Assembly (NCBI GenBank): GCA_947579605.1
Contig: OX388325.1
Span: 925,572 to 989,571 of the forward strand
Reading direction: 5' to 3'
Origin: Athripsodes cinereus
Lineage: Eukaryota; Arthropoda; Insecta; Trichoptera; Leptoceridae
DNA: 64,000 nucleotides
Shown here: one piece after another, positions 30,447 through 39,655 of the stretch
Position numbering within the stretch: position 1 is the stretch's first letter
How the letters are laid out: every line of letters begins with the position of its first letter
Notes under the pieces: model-generated
Told to the model about the DNA's origin: nothing
The model's input: the letters and a program-made list of their open reading frames with translations, nothing else
Database searches by the model: none
Made by a program: the position numbers and the translations under genes

Positions 30447-30750
30447 ATTTATTGTCTTCTAACTCAGCATCCGTCCCCTAACCCCTTCCTATAGTTCCCG
30501 GTCCCTTTGGAGTGTTAGGTATGTGGGTTGTAGATTTTTTTCATTCATTTTGATTTATGTTGAGATGTTTCTTATTTGTGTTTTATTATTTTTGTGTTTA
30601 GTGTTAATGTGACGTAGTTAGATGGAAGAAATCACTATAAAGTGATAATCTCGCCACTGCATATCATCACATTATTTTTAATCTAAATTGATTTGTTGAT
30701 TTTGTTATGTGTATGATCGTGTGCAAGAAGAATACAATAAATAAATAAAA
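30447..30750 (+). mobile_element. Element F (LINE 3' end) inserted in LINE G
   Basis: TTATTGTCTTCTAACTCAGCATCCGTCCCC, AGTGTTAATGTGACGTAG, AGATGGAAGAAATCACTATA and GTGCAAGAAGAATACAATAAATAAATAA form F. A second copy is at 35958-36500. The AATAAATAAA end indicates plus-strand retroposition. Non-coding 3' UTR. Confidence 0.75.
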
Positions 30751-31047
30751 TGGTGATGAGCAGGCTTGGGTGCCTGATGTTGTGACCAATCCATTTTGAG
30801 GGCAATCTATACATTGTGTAATTTTGCTCTGACATGTAGATATATTATGTTAAATACAAGACAAATAAGAACAATATTACTATAGGTACAGGTATACATA
30901 TTATGTATATATATATAAATGTTTTTACTATCTCATTTTTAGTAATGTGTGTATGTATGTACATGTGTGCTAATAATAATCACTTTCGGCACGTTCACAG
31001 ACAACCAGTGGTTTATGATAACAATATATTTTTATATTTTGTAGTTT

Positions 31048-31140
31048 AGAGGATGTATCTATCTGAAAGAAGGGTTGTTAGGAAGCGCGGACGTCCAAGA
31101 ACTACGTGTCTTGAGCACGTGGATCAGATTCTAAAGGAAT
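31048..31140 (+). mobile_element. RTE-like LINE family A fragment
   Basis: GAGGATGTATCTATCTGAAAGAAGG, AAGCGCGGACGTCCAAGAACTACG and ATCAGATTCTAAAGGA are the RKRGRPRTTW region of A. No 3' end is present. Confidence 0.75.
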
Positions 31141-31405
31141 GTGTTAATTTTTATTGGCATGTAGAGGACAGTTTGTATGTTTATTGCATGTACATAAAAC
31201 GGTGTTAAAAAAACAATGTTCTTAAAACCTCACGCTTAAGACAACCGACGTCTATTGCACTTCAGCCATGAAGCATGCCACAATTCCCGAACGTCAATTT
31301 TTTTAATTGACACAGAAAGGACAATATGCATGTTTATTAAATGCAGTGATTTCGCTGGCTACTCCACTTGTGTAATATGCCGTGATAGTATAGTAATAAT
31401 TTAGG
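31141..31405 (+). repeat. Repeat C copies, partial and tandem
   Basis: Two pieces of the C 3' half occur in succession: AGAGGACAGTTTGTATG..TGCATG, and AAAGGACAATATGCATG..CTGGCTACTCCACTTGTGTAATATGCCGTGATAGTATAGTAATAA. A reversed fragment of the C end is at 31437-31468. Confidence 0.6.
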
Positions 31406-31468
31406 ACATTCTCGACGTAATTTAGAATTTTACAGTCCCATCATGGCATACCCAACAAGTGTCTAACA

Positions 31469-32117
31469 ATGCACTGTTGATTTTTTTTAAATTTATTATT
31501 CCATAAATACAACAACAAAAAACATACTACTTCAAAAATTTTGCTACTAACTAAACATTATGCATATCTTAAAACACATACCTATTCATATGACAATTAT
31601 AGAAAATGGGATTTACTGCCTCACTAGACTTGAGTCTTTTCTGAGGCAGTATCTGTATATTTACATGTGTTGTTCTAAATTATTCTAGTCAGTTTTTGTA
31701 AAGCACCGTGTGTAGTATACGAATTTAAGATATAAAATGTCTTTATTTTTTTTAACATTATCTGCCTTGTACAGTAAGACACACGAAAAGAGCGGGAGAT
31801 CAATTCTCTGCTTCGTTTGACAGATCATTCTAAATTTGAATTTGTAATGTGTGTAGTGTAATGTTGCCAACATCTGATTGATTGTACATATTACGTTGGC
31901 CATGAACCAAAAGCAGTTCATTCATTTTTAGGTTGCGACTTCTTACTGTAATTTTCGTAAACAAAATCTAGTATACAACTGTGGACCACTTGTATAGTAG
32001 GTGTATGATTGTACTTAACGTATTTTTACATGAGTGATAATGTTACGAAACAACTTGATGTGTTAATTTGTTTGTGTGTGAGTGTACGCTATGTACAAAT
32101 ATAATATTATAAATATA
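31469..32117. other. Mostly unassigned, with one hairpin
   Basis: TACTGCCTCA and TGAGGCAGTA at about 31616-31653 form a 10-bp stem. 31765-31810 resembles the 5' part of C (minus). Nothing else. Confidence 0.4.
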
Positions 32118-32442
32118 CTAGCTGACCCGGCAAACGTTGTTTTGACATATACTAATAAAACCGCTATTAAAAAATAGGGATTGATGGTAGAAGGGTGAAA
32201 ATTTAGGGCTGTATGTGTTTTTTAGTGTCTCACCATAAAAAAATAAAAATTAATAATTTTGTCCAAAAAATAAAATACAAAAATCGCGGTGGACCACCCT
32301 TAACTTTTAGGGGTATGAATAATATATGTTGGCCGATTCTCAGACCTACCCGATAAGCACACAAAATTTCATCAAAATCGGTCCATTCGTTTCGGAGGAG
32401 TATGATAACAAACACCGTGACACGAGAATTTTATATATTAGA
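32118..32442 (-). mobile_element. Non-autonomous Helitron-like element, complete
   Basis: CTAG at 32118-32121 is the reverse of the 3' CTAG end. GACCCGGCAAACGTTGTTTTG holds the terminal hairpin. The 5' TC end lies at 32442. Insertion between A and T is consistent with both flanks. Length about 325 bp, no ORF. Confidence 0.85.
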
Positions 32443-32511
32443 TACACTTCATGTTTTAATACACTTGCTAACTCGACATGATCTTCAGTAAAAAAAATAA
32501 CTTAGTACAAG

Positions 32512-32645
32512 CAGGGTTACTATTGACACAATCTTAATACGATCTTAATCTAGTCTTGATCTTAAACTCTACGATGCGCGAAGTGACTATAGTAAAAAAT
32601 ACGTGCGTGCTATTCCCGCGGTAGCATAGTATAGTCGTTTCCAAG
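32512..32645 (+). mobile_element. MITE P, left part
   Basis: AGCAGGGTTACTATTGACACAATCTTAATACGATCTTAATC and TACGATGCGCGAAGTGACTATAG match the left half of P at 34386. The right half is missing and the copy abuts a truncated Helitron. Confidence 0.7.
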
Positions 32646-32711
32646 AAGCATTAAAAAATACATACAGCCCTAAATTTTCACCATTTTACCATCAACAACC
32701 ATTTTTTAATA

Positions 32712-32937
32712 GCTTCTTCTTCTTCTTCTTAATCTTTCATTAGACCCAGAGGTCTGTTCATCCAGGAGGGTCCTCTTGCGATGTGGAGGCCCAGCTATCC
32801 TTCCATCGTTTAGGGGGTCTTCCTGGTAGGCGTCGTCCATCAGGTAGTCCATGTAGAACAATATTTGGGATTCTGGTATTACCCATCCTCAGGACGTATT
32901 CATACCAAAATCTTCGCCGTTGTCTTGCCCATTTGTA
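32712..32937 (-). mobile_element. LINE family M C-terminus nested in Helitron
   Basis: The minus strand translates as YEYVLRMGNTRIPN, then LPDGRRLPGRPPKRWKDSWA, then SQEDPPG, ending with a CTT-repeat (AAG on the coding strand) at 32712-32726. RTE-like basic tail. Confidence 0.7.
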
Positions 32938-33024
32938 ATAGCGATATTAGTAATTCAATCATTTTCAACTCCGGTCGATATGTAATGTATACGGCAAATA
33001 AATAATGTATATGGCAAAACAACG

Positions 33025-33203
33025 AGTTCGTCGGTAGCCTGGAGGTAGAGTCTCGGCCTCCAGAACAAGGGGTCCGTGGTTCGATCCCAGGTGCCGGCAA
33101 AAATTCCCTTTTCACGACACAAGCTTTTAGCTTAGTGTGAAAGATGTATAAGGTTGTATTTGGGTTTATAACAAAACCCAGATATATCTTTTTAAAAAAA
33201 AAA
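33025..33203 (+). mobile_element. SINE S nested in Helitron
   Basis: Starts AGTTCGTCGGTAGCCTGGAGG (A box TAGCCTGGAGG), B box GGTTCGATCCC, tail poly(A). AACG on both sides (33021-33024, 33204-33207) is a short target duplication. The best SINE S example in the window. Confidence 0.9.
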
Positions 33204-33235
33204 AACGTTTGCCGGGTCAGCTAGTTATGTAATAT

Positions 33236-33352
33236 ATTTCACTTCCTGTTGTGTTTTTAAAGCATAATATAAATATAGCAAAATTACAGAAATTGCTGTT
33301 TCTCGAATATAAAACATTTCTACTTGTTCAGTTTTGGAACTGTGGACAGTCG
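33236..33352 (-). repeat. Repeat J
   Basis: The reverse complement matches J (CAAGTAGAAATG, TATTCGAGAAA, TATGCTTTAAAAACACAAC, GGAAGTGAAAT). Here it lies beyond the 3' end of a Helitron. Confidence 0.65.
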
Positions 33353-33784
33353 GTATATTTTGCGAGTTATTATTTCTTACTTACAGCGGACATAATGTCT
33401 AGTTGAAACATTATTATTACAATCGTTGCCTAATATTAGGTAATACACACAGTAATAATTCTTTTTATACATACACCACAACTTCACAAACTGTTTACAT
33501 GTATGTATATATTTATATACATCACATAATTATCATATTATGTATACTCGTATATAAAGATATTACAAATTATAAATATTTTTATATTGTACCGTACGTA
33601 ATCAGCAATTTAATATTATAGTCCGTTTGTTTATGAGTATGCTTATCTCTTATTTTTTTTTGCACATTTTCCTGGGTTTTTCGCACTAGCGTTTGTAAAA
33701 AATCAAAAGGAATTTAAAAACCAGGAATTGTAACAAAAGGAGTTAGCATAATATGTTTTTAGTGCAGGTGAGGTGATGAGTAAT
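33353..33784. other. Unassigned stretch
   Basis: No recognised element. Confidence 0.4.
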
Positions 33785-34330
33785 AAAATACAAATATTAA
33801 TAGACCCGATTTAGTATTACATGATAAACGTAATAAAATAACGTACCTAATAGACATCGCTGTCCCAAATACACATAATATACAAACAACCGTCGCAGAA
33901 AAAATACGTAAATATACAGAACTAGCAGGAGAAATAAAAAATATTTGGCATTCTAGATCCGTTTATATAATACCTTAAGTCATGTCAGCTACAGGGGTAA
34001 CTCCGAAATCTTTAATAAATAATTTACAAAAATTAGATTTATCGGTTAATTTGTATATTAAAATTCAAAAATCTATTATAATAAGCACTTGTAATATTGT
34101 AAAAAAGTTTTTGAACACAGATATTTCAGGCACAATGCTGGTATTTTGAACCCGCGTTTTGAGCCTAATCCTTTGATATCCTGTAGTAGGTACATCTGGA
34201 TAGGTGAATTTTTCCCGGCATTAGACTGTTAAGTTTTTGTGTGACCATGACTGATCATAATTTGGAGACTTATCTGGTTGTATAATGCTGAGAAGTGTGG
34301 ATGGCAATTCTGCCGCCGCGTTTAAACAAA
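33785..34330 (+). mobile_element. Unclassified LINE, C-terminus and 3' UTR
   Basis: The plus strand, with frameshifts and a stop, reads IDIAVPNTHNIQTTVAEKIR, KYTELAGEIKNIWHS, SATGVTPKSLINNLQKL and IISTCNIVKKFL. These are the end of a LINE polyprotein common in insects. The 3' UTR continues to CTGCCGCCGCGT at about 34318. A second copy of its last 260 bp, reversed and with a poly(A) end, is at 36066-36340. Confidence 0.75.
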
Positions 34331-34337
34331 GTTAATT

Positions 34338-34705
34338 TTTCACAATTTTTTTTAAAGAACTCGAGCGCTTTCCTCAAAAGCTCAGCAGGGCTACTCTTGA
34401 CACAATCTAAATACGATCTTAATCTAGTCTTGATCTTAAATCTTACGACGCGTGAAGGGACTATGGTTAAAAATACCGCGCTACCGCTATCGCGAGAATG
34501 ATATGCACGTATTTTTGACTAATAGTCACTTCGCGCGTCGTATGATTGAGATTAAGATCGTATTTAGATTTTGTCGAGAGTAACCCTATAGTTTGACATT
34601 TTCAAGAAAACTGGAAAAAAATATTAATCCAATCAATTCTCTTTAAATGTCAAACTGAGCTTTTGACAGAAGCGCTCGCGTTCTTTAAAAAAATTTACTG
34701 TGTTT
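34338..34705. mobile_element. Fold-back element Q enclosing MITE P
   Basis: Arms at 34338-34385 and 34654-34700 share AAAGAAC.CGAGCGCTT..CAAAAGCTCAG in inverted orientation. The inner AGTTTGACATTT blocks are also inverted. MITE P (34386-34588) lies inside the left arm junction. Confidence 0.65.
34386..34588. mobile_element. MITE P, complete
   Basis: About 80-bp inverted repeats: AGGGCTACTCTTGACACAATC.. on the left, and a matching reverse complement ending GAGAGTAACCCT. Sub-terminal AATACGATCTTAATC and TACGACGCG blocks are inverted too. Other partial copies are at 32512-32645, 41990-42145 and 42240-42283. No ORF. Confidence 0.8.
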
Positions 34706-34717
34706 AGAAATATTGAT

Positions 34718-35123
34718 ATTTCGTCCCTCTTTTGACTAACTGTCGTATCTGACATTTTTGGCGAAATTGAGTTATGATCACCAATGTGTATTGGTGATCA
34801 TAACTCACCAATATGTGCCCTGCATGTTCTTACTGAAGATAACACCTGTAACTGTTACCGTTATCCTGGAAAAGCTTTCGGATTTGCTATCGTATTTACA
34901 AATTATTGTAAATAAAATGTGTTGTATCTACTAATTCTTCAAAATTTCATCACAAAAATGATTCTGAAATATATAAGAATAGGTACAAATAAAATAATGT
35001 TATATATTTACACTGTATCATAACTAGGAGAGACGAAAATATGCACGACAAAACACTAAAAACGCTCTCCTGAACAATTTACATTTAGGCAGATACGACA
35101 GTTAGTCAGAAGAGGGACGATTT
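34718..35123. mobile_element. MITE R with ATTT target duplication
   Basis: Element 34722-35119, 398 bp. Ends CGTCCCTCTTTTGACTAACT and the reverse complement of CGTCCCTCTTCTGACTAACT. ATTT at 34718-34721 and 35120-35123. The interior has a 17-bp-arm hairpin (34769-34806, arm GAGTTATGATCACCAAT). No transposase. Confidence 0.78.
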
Positions 35124-35179
35124 GTAATAATGAATTTTCACTCTGTGAATGTACAAACACTAGAATAACTAAGTAACAA

Positions 35180-35548
35180 TAATTATTTATTCGTTCTTTA
35201 CTGTACATTGATTACAAACAATTACATAAAAGGTATTAAAACATGTAAGTGCCACCTTAATAATTGGCTATGATAGATTTTTTTTTGTTTATGGTCACCT
35301 TTCTTGTGACATCTATTATATAAGCCATTGTGATCTATGTGTCAATTTCTCTTGTCACTTCAAACATCTGTGAATAACCTTTCATTCTCTCCGATTCCAC
35401 GTGTGTTTTTAACTAAAATCCCCGATCACATTTCCCGAGATAGAAGCTGGCCTAATTCAACAAAAGGTAAACATTCAAGTTAGATACAATCAATATACAG
35501 AGAGCAATTTATCGCAAAGGCGCGATCTCATTCCAACAAACCCAAATA
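35180..35548 (-). mobile_element. Repeat E split by a 226-bp insertion
   Basis: E pieces at 35180-35235 (tail side) and 35462-35548 (CAATATACAGAG, TTTATCGCAAAGGCGCGATC, ACCCAAA) flank an unrelated segment. AAAAGGTA occurs at both borders. Confidence 0.75.
35236..35461. mobile_element. 226-bp insertion with 8-bp target duplication
   Basis: Flanked by AAAAGGTA at 35228-35235 and 35462-35469. Ends are TTAAAACATGTAAGTG and GGCCTAATTCAAC. No convincing inverted repeat. Either an hAT-type remnant or a retroposed fragment. No other copy in the window. Confidence 0.55.
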
Positions 35549-35957
35549 TTGTTTGTTAGTTTGATGTTTGTTTCAGAAACGACGCCGGATACACAAACTA
35601 GTAACAAGTAAAATACACATTTGTAATGATTTTAATGTAATTTAAAATATTACGATTATTACATATTTATACTATTAATTCATAAAATGATAATGAAGTA
35701 TATACGCTACATAAGGTGTTATTTTTAATGGTGATTTTAATTTTAAATGTTATTGGTCAAGTGCGTTGTCATTTTTATTATTAAATTAAATTTGCGTTTT
35801 ATTTTTAAACAATTTTTTTATATTCTCTCTTCTTTCTACTACTATTACTCCTACCAAAATCATTCTCAGTATGTGGTGCTTGTTGCTGGAATAATCTCCT
35901 TTCTTCACATATGTAGAATATCTCAATCTTTTAATGGATTTAAATACGCAGTCAAGA
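35549..35957. other. Unassigned stretch
   Basis: AT-rich. An 82-codon frame at 35747-35995 runs into element F and is not a credible gene. Confidence 0.4.
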
Positions 35958-36500
35958 ATTATTTATTGTCTTCTAACTCAGCATCCGTCCCCTAACCCCT
36001 TCCTATAGTTCCCGGTCCCTTTGTAGTGTTAGGTGTGTGGATTGTAGTTTTTTTTTCTCTTTGTTTTTTTTTTTTACGCGGCGGCAGAATTGCCATCCAC
36101 ACTTCTCAGCATTATACAACCAGATAAGTCTCCATATGATCAGTCATGGTCACACAAAAACTTAACAGTCTAATGCCGGGAAAAATTCACCTATCCAGAT
36201 ATACAGGATATCAAAGGATTAGGCTCAAAACGCGGGATCAAAATACCAGCATTGTGCCTGAAATATCTGTGTTCAAAAACTTTTTTACAATATTACAAGT
36301 GTTTATTATAATAGATTTTTGAAATTTTTGTTTTTTTTGAAAAATTTGAGATTTTTCGTATTGTTTGTATTTTTATTATTATCTTTATTTGTGTTTAGTG
36401 TTAATGTGACGTGGTTAGATGGAAGAAATCACTATATAGTGATAATCTCGCCACTGCATGTCATCACTTTTTCTATTATGCTAACTGATTTGTTGATTTT
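35958..36500 (+). mobile_element. Element F, split by a reversed LINE end
   Basis: F pieces at 35958-36063 (TTTATTGTCTTCTAACTC, CCTATAGTTCCCGGTCCC) and 36361-36500 (TTTAGTGTTAATGTGACGTGG, AGATGGAAGAAATCACTATA) match the continuous copy at 30447-30750. Confidence 0.75.
36064..36360 (-). mobile_element. LINE 3' end (same family as 33785-34330) nested in F
   Basis: The poly(T) run at 36064-36075 followed by ACGCGGCGGCAGAATTGCC is the reversed 3' end GGC..CCGCCGCGT plus A tail. The copy extends to AATAGATTTTTGAA, about 260 bp, and is 5' truncated just before coding sequence. Confidence 0.8.
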
Positions 36501-36554
36501 GCGCCGACACAATTAATGTTTTTAAAACCTCATCATAACAAAATAAAAATAAAA

Positions 36555-36950
36555 AAAACTTAACTTTTAAGCGTGTGAAAAATATATGTTGGCCGATTCT
36601 CAGACCTACCCAATAAGCACACAAAATATATAATACTGGCAGACGTTGTTTTGCCATAATACATTATGCCATATATATATCCCATATACTAATAAATAGG
36701 GGTTGATGGTAGAAGGGTGAAAATTTAGGGCTGTATGTATTTTTTAATGCCTCATCATAAAAAAATAAAAAAAGATGTCCAAAAAATAATACACAAATTC
36801 GGATGGACTACTTTTAGGGGTATAAAAAAATAGATGTTGACCGATTCTCAAATCTACCCGATAAGCACAAAAAATTTCATCAAAATCGTTCCGGCCGTTT
36901 CGGAGGAGAAAGATAACAAACACCGTGACACGAGAATTTTATATATTAGA
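36555..36950 (-). mobile_element. Helitron-like element with extra partial copy
   Basis: A main copy at 36636-36950 (TCTAATATAT end at right; 3' end damaged, CTGGCAGACG). Directly left, 36555-36632 repeats the middle segment (GTTGGCCGATTCTCAGACCTACCC). Either tandem insertion or local duplication. Confidence 0.7.
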
Positions 36951-37244
36951 TATCATAGGTAACACGTAACGCTATTTACGATTCATTTGATTTGACTTAC
37001 AATGATTGCATTGCGACATAGGTAGTCATAATAACTTGCATGGCCTCGTTAGTTTTTTGATCATTTATCCTGCATCTCGAAGGCAAAAACATATGGCTCA
37101 TCCGGTGTAAAAATGCCAGCAGTAAATAGAAAAATATGGACAAATATAAATTAATACTAGGTACCTACTGCTATTATGCCATCTTGGCTTATTTTTTTCT
37201 CTTACGGCATAGATGATTTGTGCCAAAAACAGTCGTTAAATGTT

Positions 37245-37440
37245 ATTTAATTATTTACAGACCATGCCACACTTGTTGGAGTGTCCACTGTGCCCAGTCA
37301 CATGCACTATGAAGGATATTTTTGACGCATCTCCATGTGCTGTGCGTTTTGCAATGTACCGTCTGAGCCTTGGAAACCTTAGAGATTTATAGGAATAAGA
37401 ATAACATTGTAAATATACAAATCCCACCTTCATCTCCTTT
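37245..37440 (+). mobile_element. LINE C-terminal fragment with H..ECP motif
   Basis: Plus-strand reading: MPHLLECPLCPVTCTMKDIF followed by DASPCAVRFAMYRLSLGN. This is the zinc-finger-like tail (..HLLxCP) of a non-LTR retrotransposon polyprotein. Short, then non-coding. Confidence 0.6.
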
Positions 37441-37571
37441 GTTAGTATATCCTACTCCTGCCAACCATCCCGCCTCCATATCTACCATTACCCCTCCCAC
37501 TACCTGCACCCTTCTCACCACATGAACAACAGCTCTCACAATTTTTAGATTTCAGTTTCCCTGAAGATGCC

Positions 37572-37645
37572 TACAAGTATAGGCGAAAACGTTCGGTATC
37601 TAACCTAACAAAGTGGAGATTAAACAGTGCTCAATGATATATTTT
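37572..37645 (+). other. CTGAAGA-stem-GAAA motif (retroelement end)
   Basis: CTGAAGA, a GCCT/AGGC stem, then GAAAACGTT. A related reversed block is at 38390-38425 (GCCC/GGGC stem, GAAAACGTT) and a looser one is within 63694-63870. The core resembles the conserved part of a hammerhead ribozyme or a Penelope-like element end. Catalytic competence is not shown. Confidence 0.3.
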
Positions 37646-37924
37646 TATATTTTATTTAATAAAATTAATGTATAGGTATTTTGTTGCAGGTAAAATCACG
37701 AATGTGGCAATACGGTATTAGTAAAATGATTAGGTTTTAGCCAAATTACACTTTTACTAGGTCGGATATTGCCAATATCCTACTCGCATCAAAAACATTG
37801 TAATATGTATATCTATGTATGGTATTTCGAGAACATATTCAATTTCTTATACATATAAATATAAAACAGGTAGGTAGATAAACTACTCAAATACAATTTA
37901 GTATTTATATTTAATATACTATAC
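37646..37924. other. Unassigned stretch
   Basis: No recognised element. Confidence 0.4.
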
Positions 37925-38312
37925 TTTACCCTCACGCCATGTCCCAGGTAGGGTAGGCAGAGAGAACGGAATGCCATATAGATCTATCCTTACATACTTC
38001 TTTCGCTTCCTCTACATTCATCGAGTTTCTCATACATGCACGCCGATTTCTCTTACTCAGCACGCGTCCGTCCTTAAGAATTTGGTCCACGTGATCAAGC
38101 CACGTGGTTCTTGGACGTCCGCGCTTCCTCACACCCCTTCTTTCAGATAAATACATCCTCTTCGTCATCCTTTCATCTTGCATTCGCTCAACATGTCCAA
38201 ACCACCTCAACTTGTTTACACGCATTCTGTCCACAACACTCCTCACACATCCGCTCATTCTCCTGATATCCTCATTCTTCACTCTATCTCGCAACGTTTT
38301 ACCAACCATTCT
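37925..38312 (-). mobile_element. RTE-like LINE family A, open C-terminal frame
   Basis: The minus strand is open for 125 codons: MVGKTLRDRVKNEDIRRM, VDRMRVNKLRWFGHVERM, RKRGRPRTTWLDHVDQILK, then RACMRNSMNVEEAKEVCKD. The end CCTACCTGGGACATGGCGTGAGGG is at the left. The least damaged A tail in the window. It lacks all catalytic RT motifs. Confidence 0.9.
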
Positions 38313-38425
38313 TCACAGTGATATATTTAAAATATATTGATAATTTATAAATAATTAAAACACTGTTATATTTAACTATATTTATTTAAACTCTAACGTT
38401 TTCGCCCACTTCAATGGGCATTCTC

Positions 38426-38919
38426 AAGAGTACTGAATCAGTATAATGTCCTTTACAAAAATTGAAGATGTCACAGAGGGGGGAGAGGGGTGGATGCAGG
38501 GATTTAAGTAGAAGAGTGTTATTAAATAAATAGGTATAGTGAAAATATAAAATTGTTTTAATTATTTATAAATTATTAAATATTAATTTTCACAGTGTGA
38601 ACACAAACACCCTTCAACAATTTAATATATAACATTTACTAGCTGCAAAATCAAAGATATACCTACCTACTAGATCGGTAATTCAAAAAAAAAAATCAGT
38701 CGTTCGCCTGATCAAATTTTGCATCCAGTTTTAAACTGACGTTGGTTATAAGACAATATTATTGCTAATACTTGATGGACATCGATGTTGGAACACAAAA
38801 ATTACGAAAAAATGTACCGCGCTGTATGTCTATGTGCAAAACGCCTAATGTCAATGAATCAATTGGACTTGGACTCTTTTAATAATTATAATAATATATA
38901 CGATTTGTATTTGGCGCCG
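38426..38919. other. Unassigned stretch
   Basis: Includes a G-rich run near 38477-38500. No element recognised. Confidence 0.4.
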
Positions 38920-39350
38920 TTTCATGATACGCGACCATATCTCAATGGCGCCGTGTCTTCTTCTGAACAGCAATGTTTTCAACTCGCTCCTGAATGTGGC
39001 AGTAATTTGCTTCTGTCTTAGATCCGCTGATAATCCGTTGCAGGTAGTTGGCCCCGCGAAGCTGAAGCTTCTCTCTGCGAATTTGGAAGTATTTGCTCTG
39101 TTGGGTTCTACAAGTTTGTTGACGGCGATGGAAACTGAACGCAGTGGTTCTCTCAAGGGTTTCGATGACTAGACAGAGTTAAGCGAGGCATAGAGGTATT
39201 GTGCCGCTCAAGGCCTTGTGGAGTGTGAGGCACAGTTTGAACTCTACTCTCTCTGGGATTCTCAGCCAATGTAGGTCCTTATTGTTCTCTGTGTAAATGG
39301 TCCTGCCGGCAGCATTAAAGGTCATCTGGAAAAATCCAGGAGTTTTTCGT
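38920..39350 (-). mobile_element. LINE family D, C-terminal region
   Basis: The minus strand reads RIPERVEFKLCLTLHKALSG, a frameshift, then VEPNRANTSKFAERSFSFAG, LSADLRQKQITATFRSELK and TLLFRRRHGAIE. The 3' stem-loop sequence (GGCGCC..) lies at 38920-38960. Confidence 0.82.
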
Positions 39351-39449
39351 GGTTTAATCAATTTTAAAAAAATGGATGGTGTGGTGAAAGAACATTTGGA
39401 TTAGTCCTATTTTCAAATTAATTTGAAAAATCATTCTTAATGATATATT

Positions 39450-39655
39450 ACGTCCAAGAACTACATGGCTTAACCACGTGAATCAAATTCTCAAGGACGG
39501 TCGCGTGTTAAGTAAGAAGAATCGGCGTGCATGTATGAGAAACTGGATGAATGTAGAGGAAGCGAAAGAAGTATGTAAGGATAGATCGACATGGCGTTCC
39601 GTTCTCTCTGCTTACCCCACCTGGGACACGGTGTGAGGGTATAGTATAGTAGTAA
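39450..39655 (+). mobile_element. RTE-like LINE family A 3' end
   Basis: ACGTCCAAGAACTACATGGC through AGAATCGGCGTGCATGTATG to CACCTGGGACACGGTGTGAGGGTATAGTATAGTAGT. Confidence 0.82.

Larger units (their letters stand above)
29940..30805 (-). mobile_element. LINE family G C-terminus, interrupted twice
   Basis: G on the minus strand encodes GRGRPRDAYMDQLK.., ELKRLVENREEW and a QSSGL-type end at its best copy (42344-42575). Here its pieces are 29940-30077, 30396-30446 and about 30751-30805, separated by H-type sequence and by element F. Order and orientation of all three pieces agree with the unbroken copy. The tail TTACAATCCATTGGATTGG lies at the left edge. Confidence 0.75.
32649..33224 (+). 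mobile_element. Helitron-like element with two nested insertions
   Basis: Recognised Helitron pieces are 32649-32711 (TACATACAGCCCTAAATTTTCACC), 32938-33024 (GCGATATTAGTA.., ATGGCAAAACAACG) and 33204-33224 (ACGTTTGCCGGGTCAGCTAG). A LINE tail (32712-32937) and a SINE S (33025-33203) occupy the gaps. The SINE splits the 3' hairpin exactly. The 5' end is missing. Confidence 0.8.

Noticed and set aside
33025..33203. A functional tRNA gene
   Set aside because: The Pol III boxes belong to a repeated 180-bp SINE with a poly(A) tail, seen seven times.
34065..36340. A 2.3-kb transposon with 260-bp terminal inverted repeats
   Set aside because: The arms are 3' ends of the same LINE in opposite orientation. 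The right one has its own poly(A) and interrupts element F, and the left one continues into LINE coding sequence.
36415..36445. Short palindrome ATCACTATATAGTGAT as a separate element
   Set aside because: The same position in element F at 30640 has nearly the same sequence, so it is part of F.
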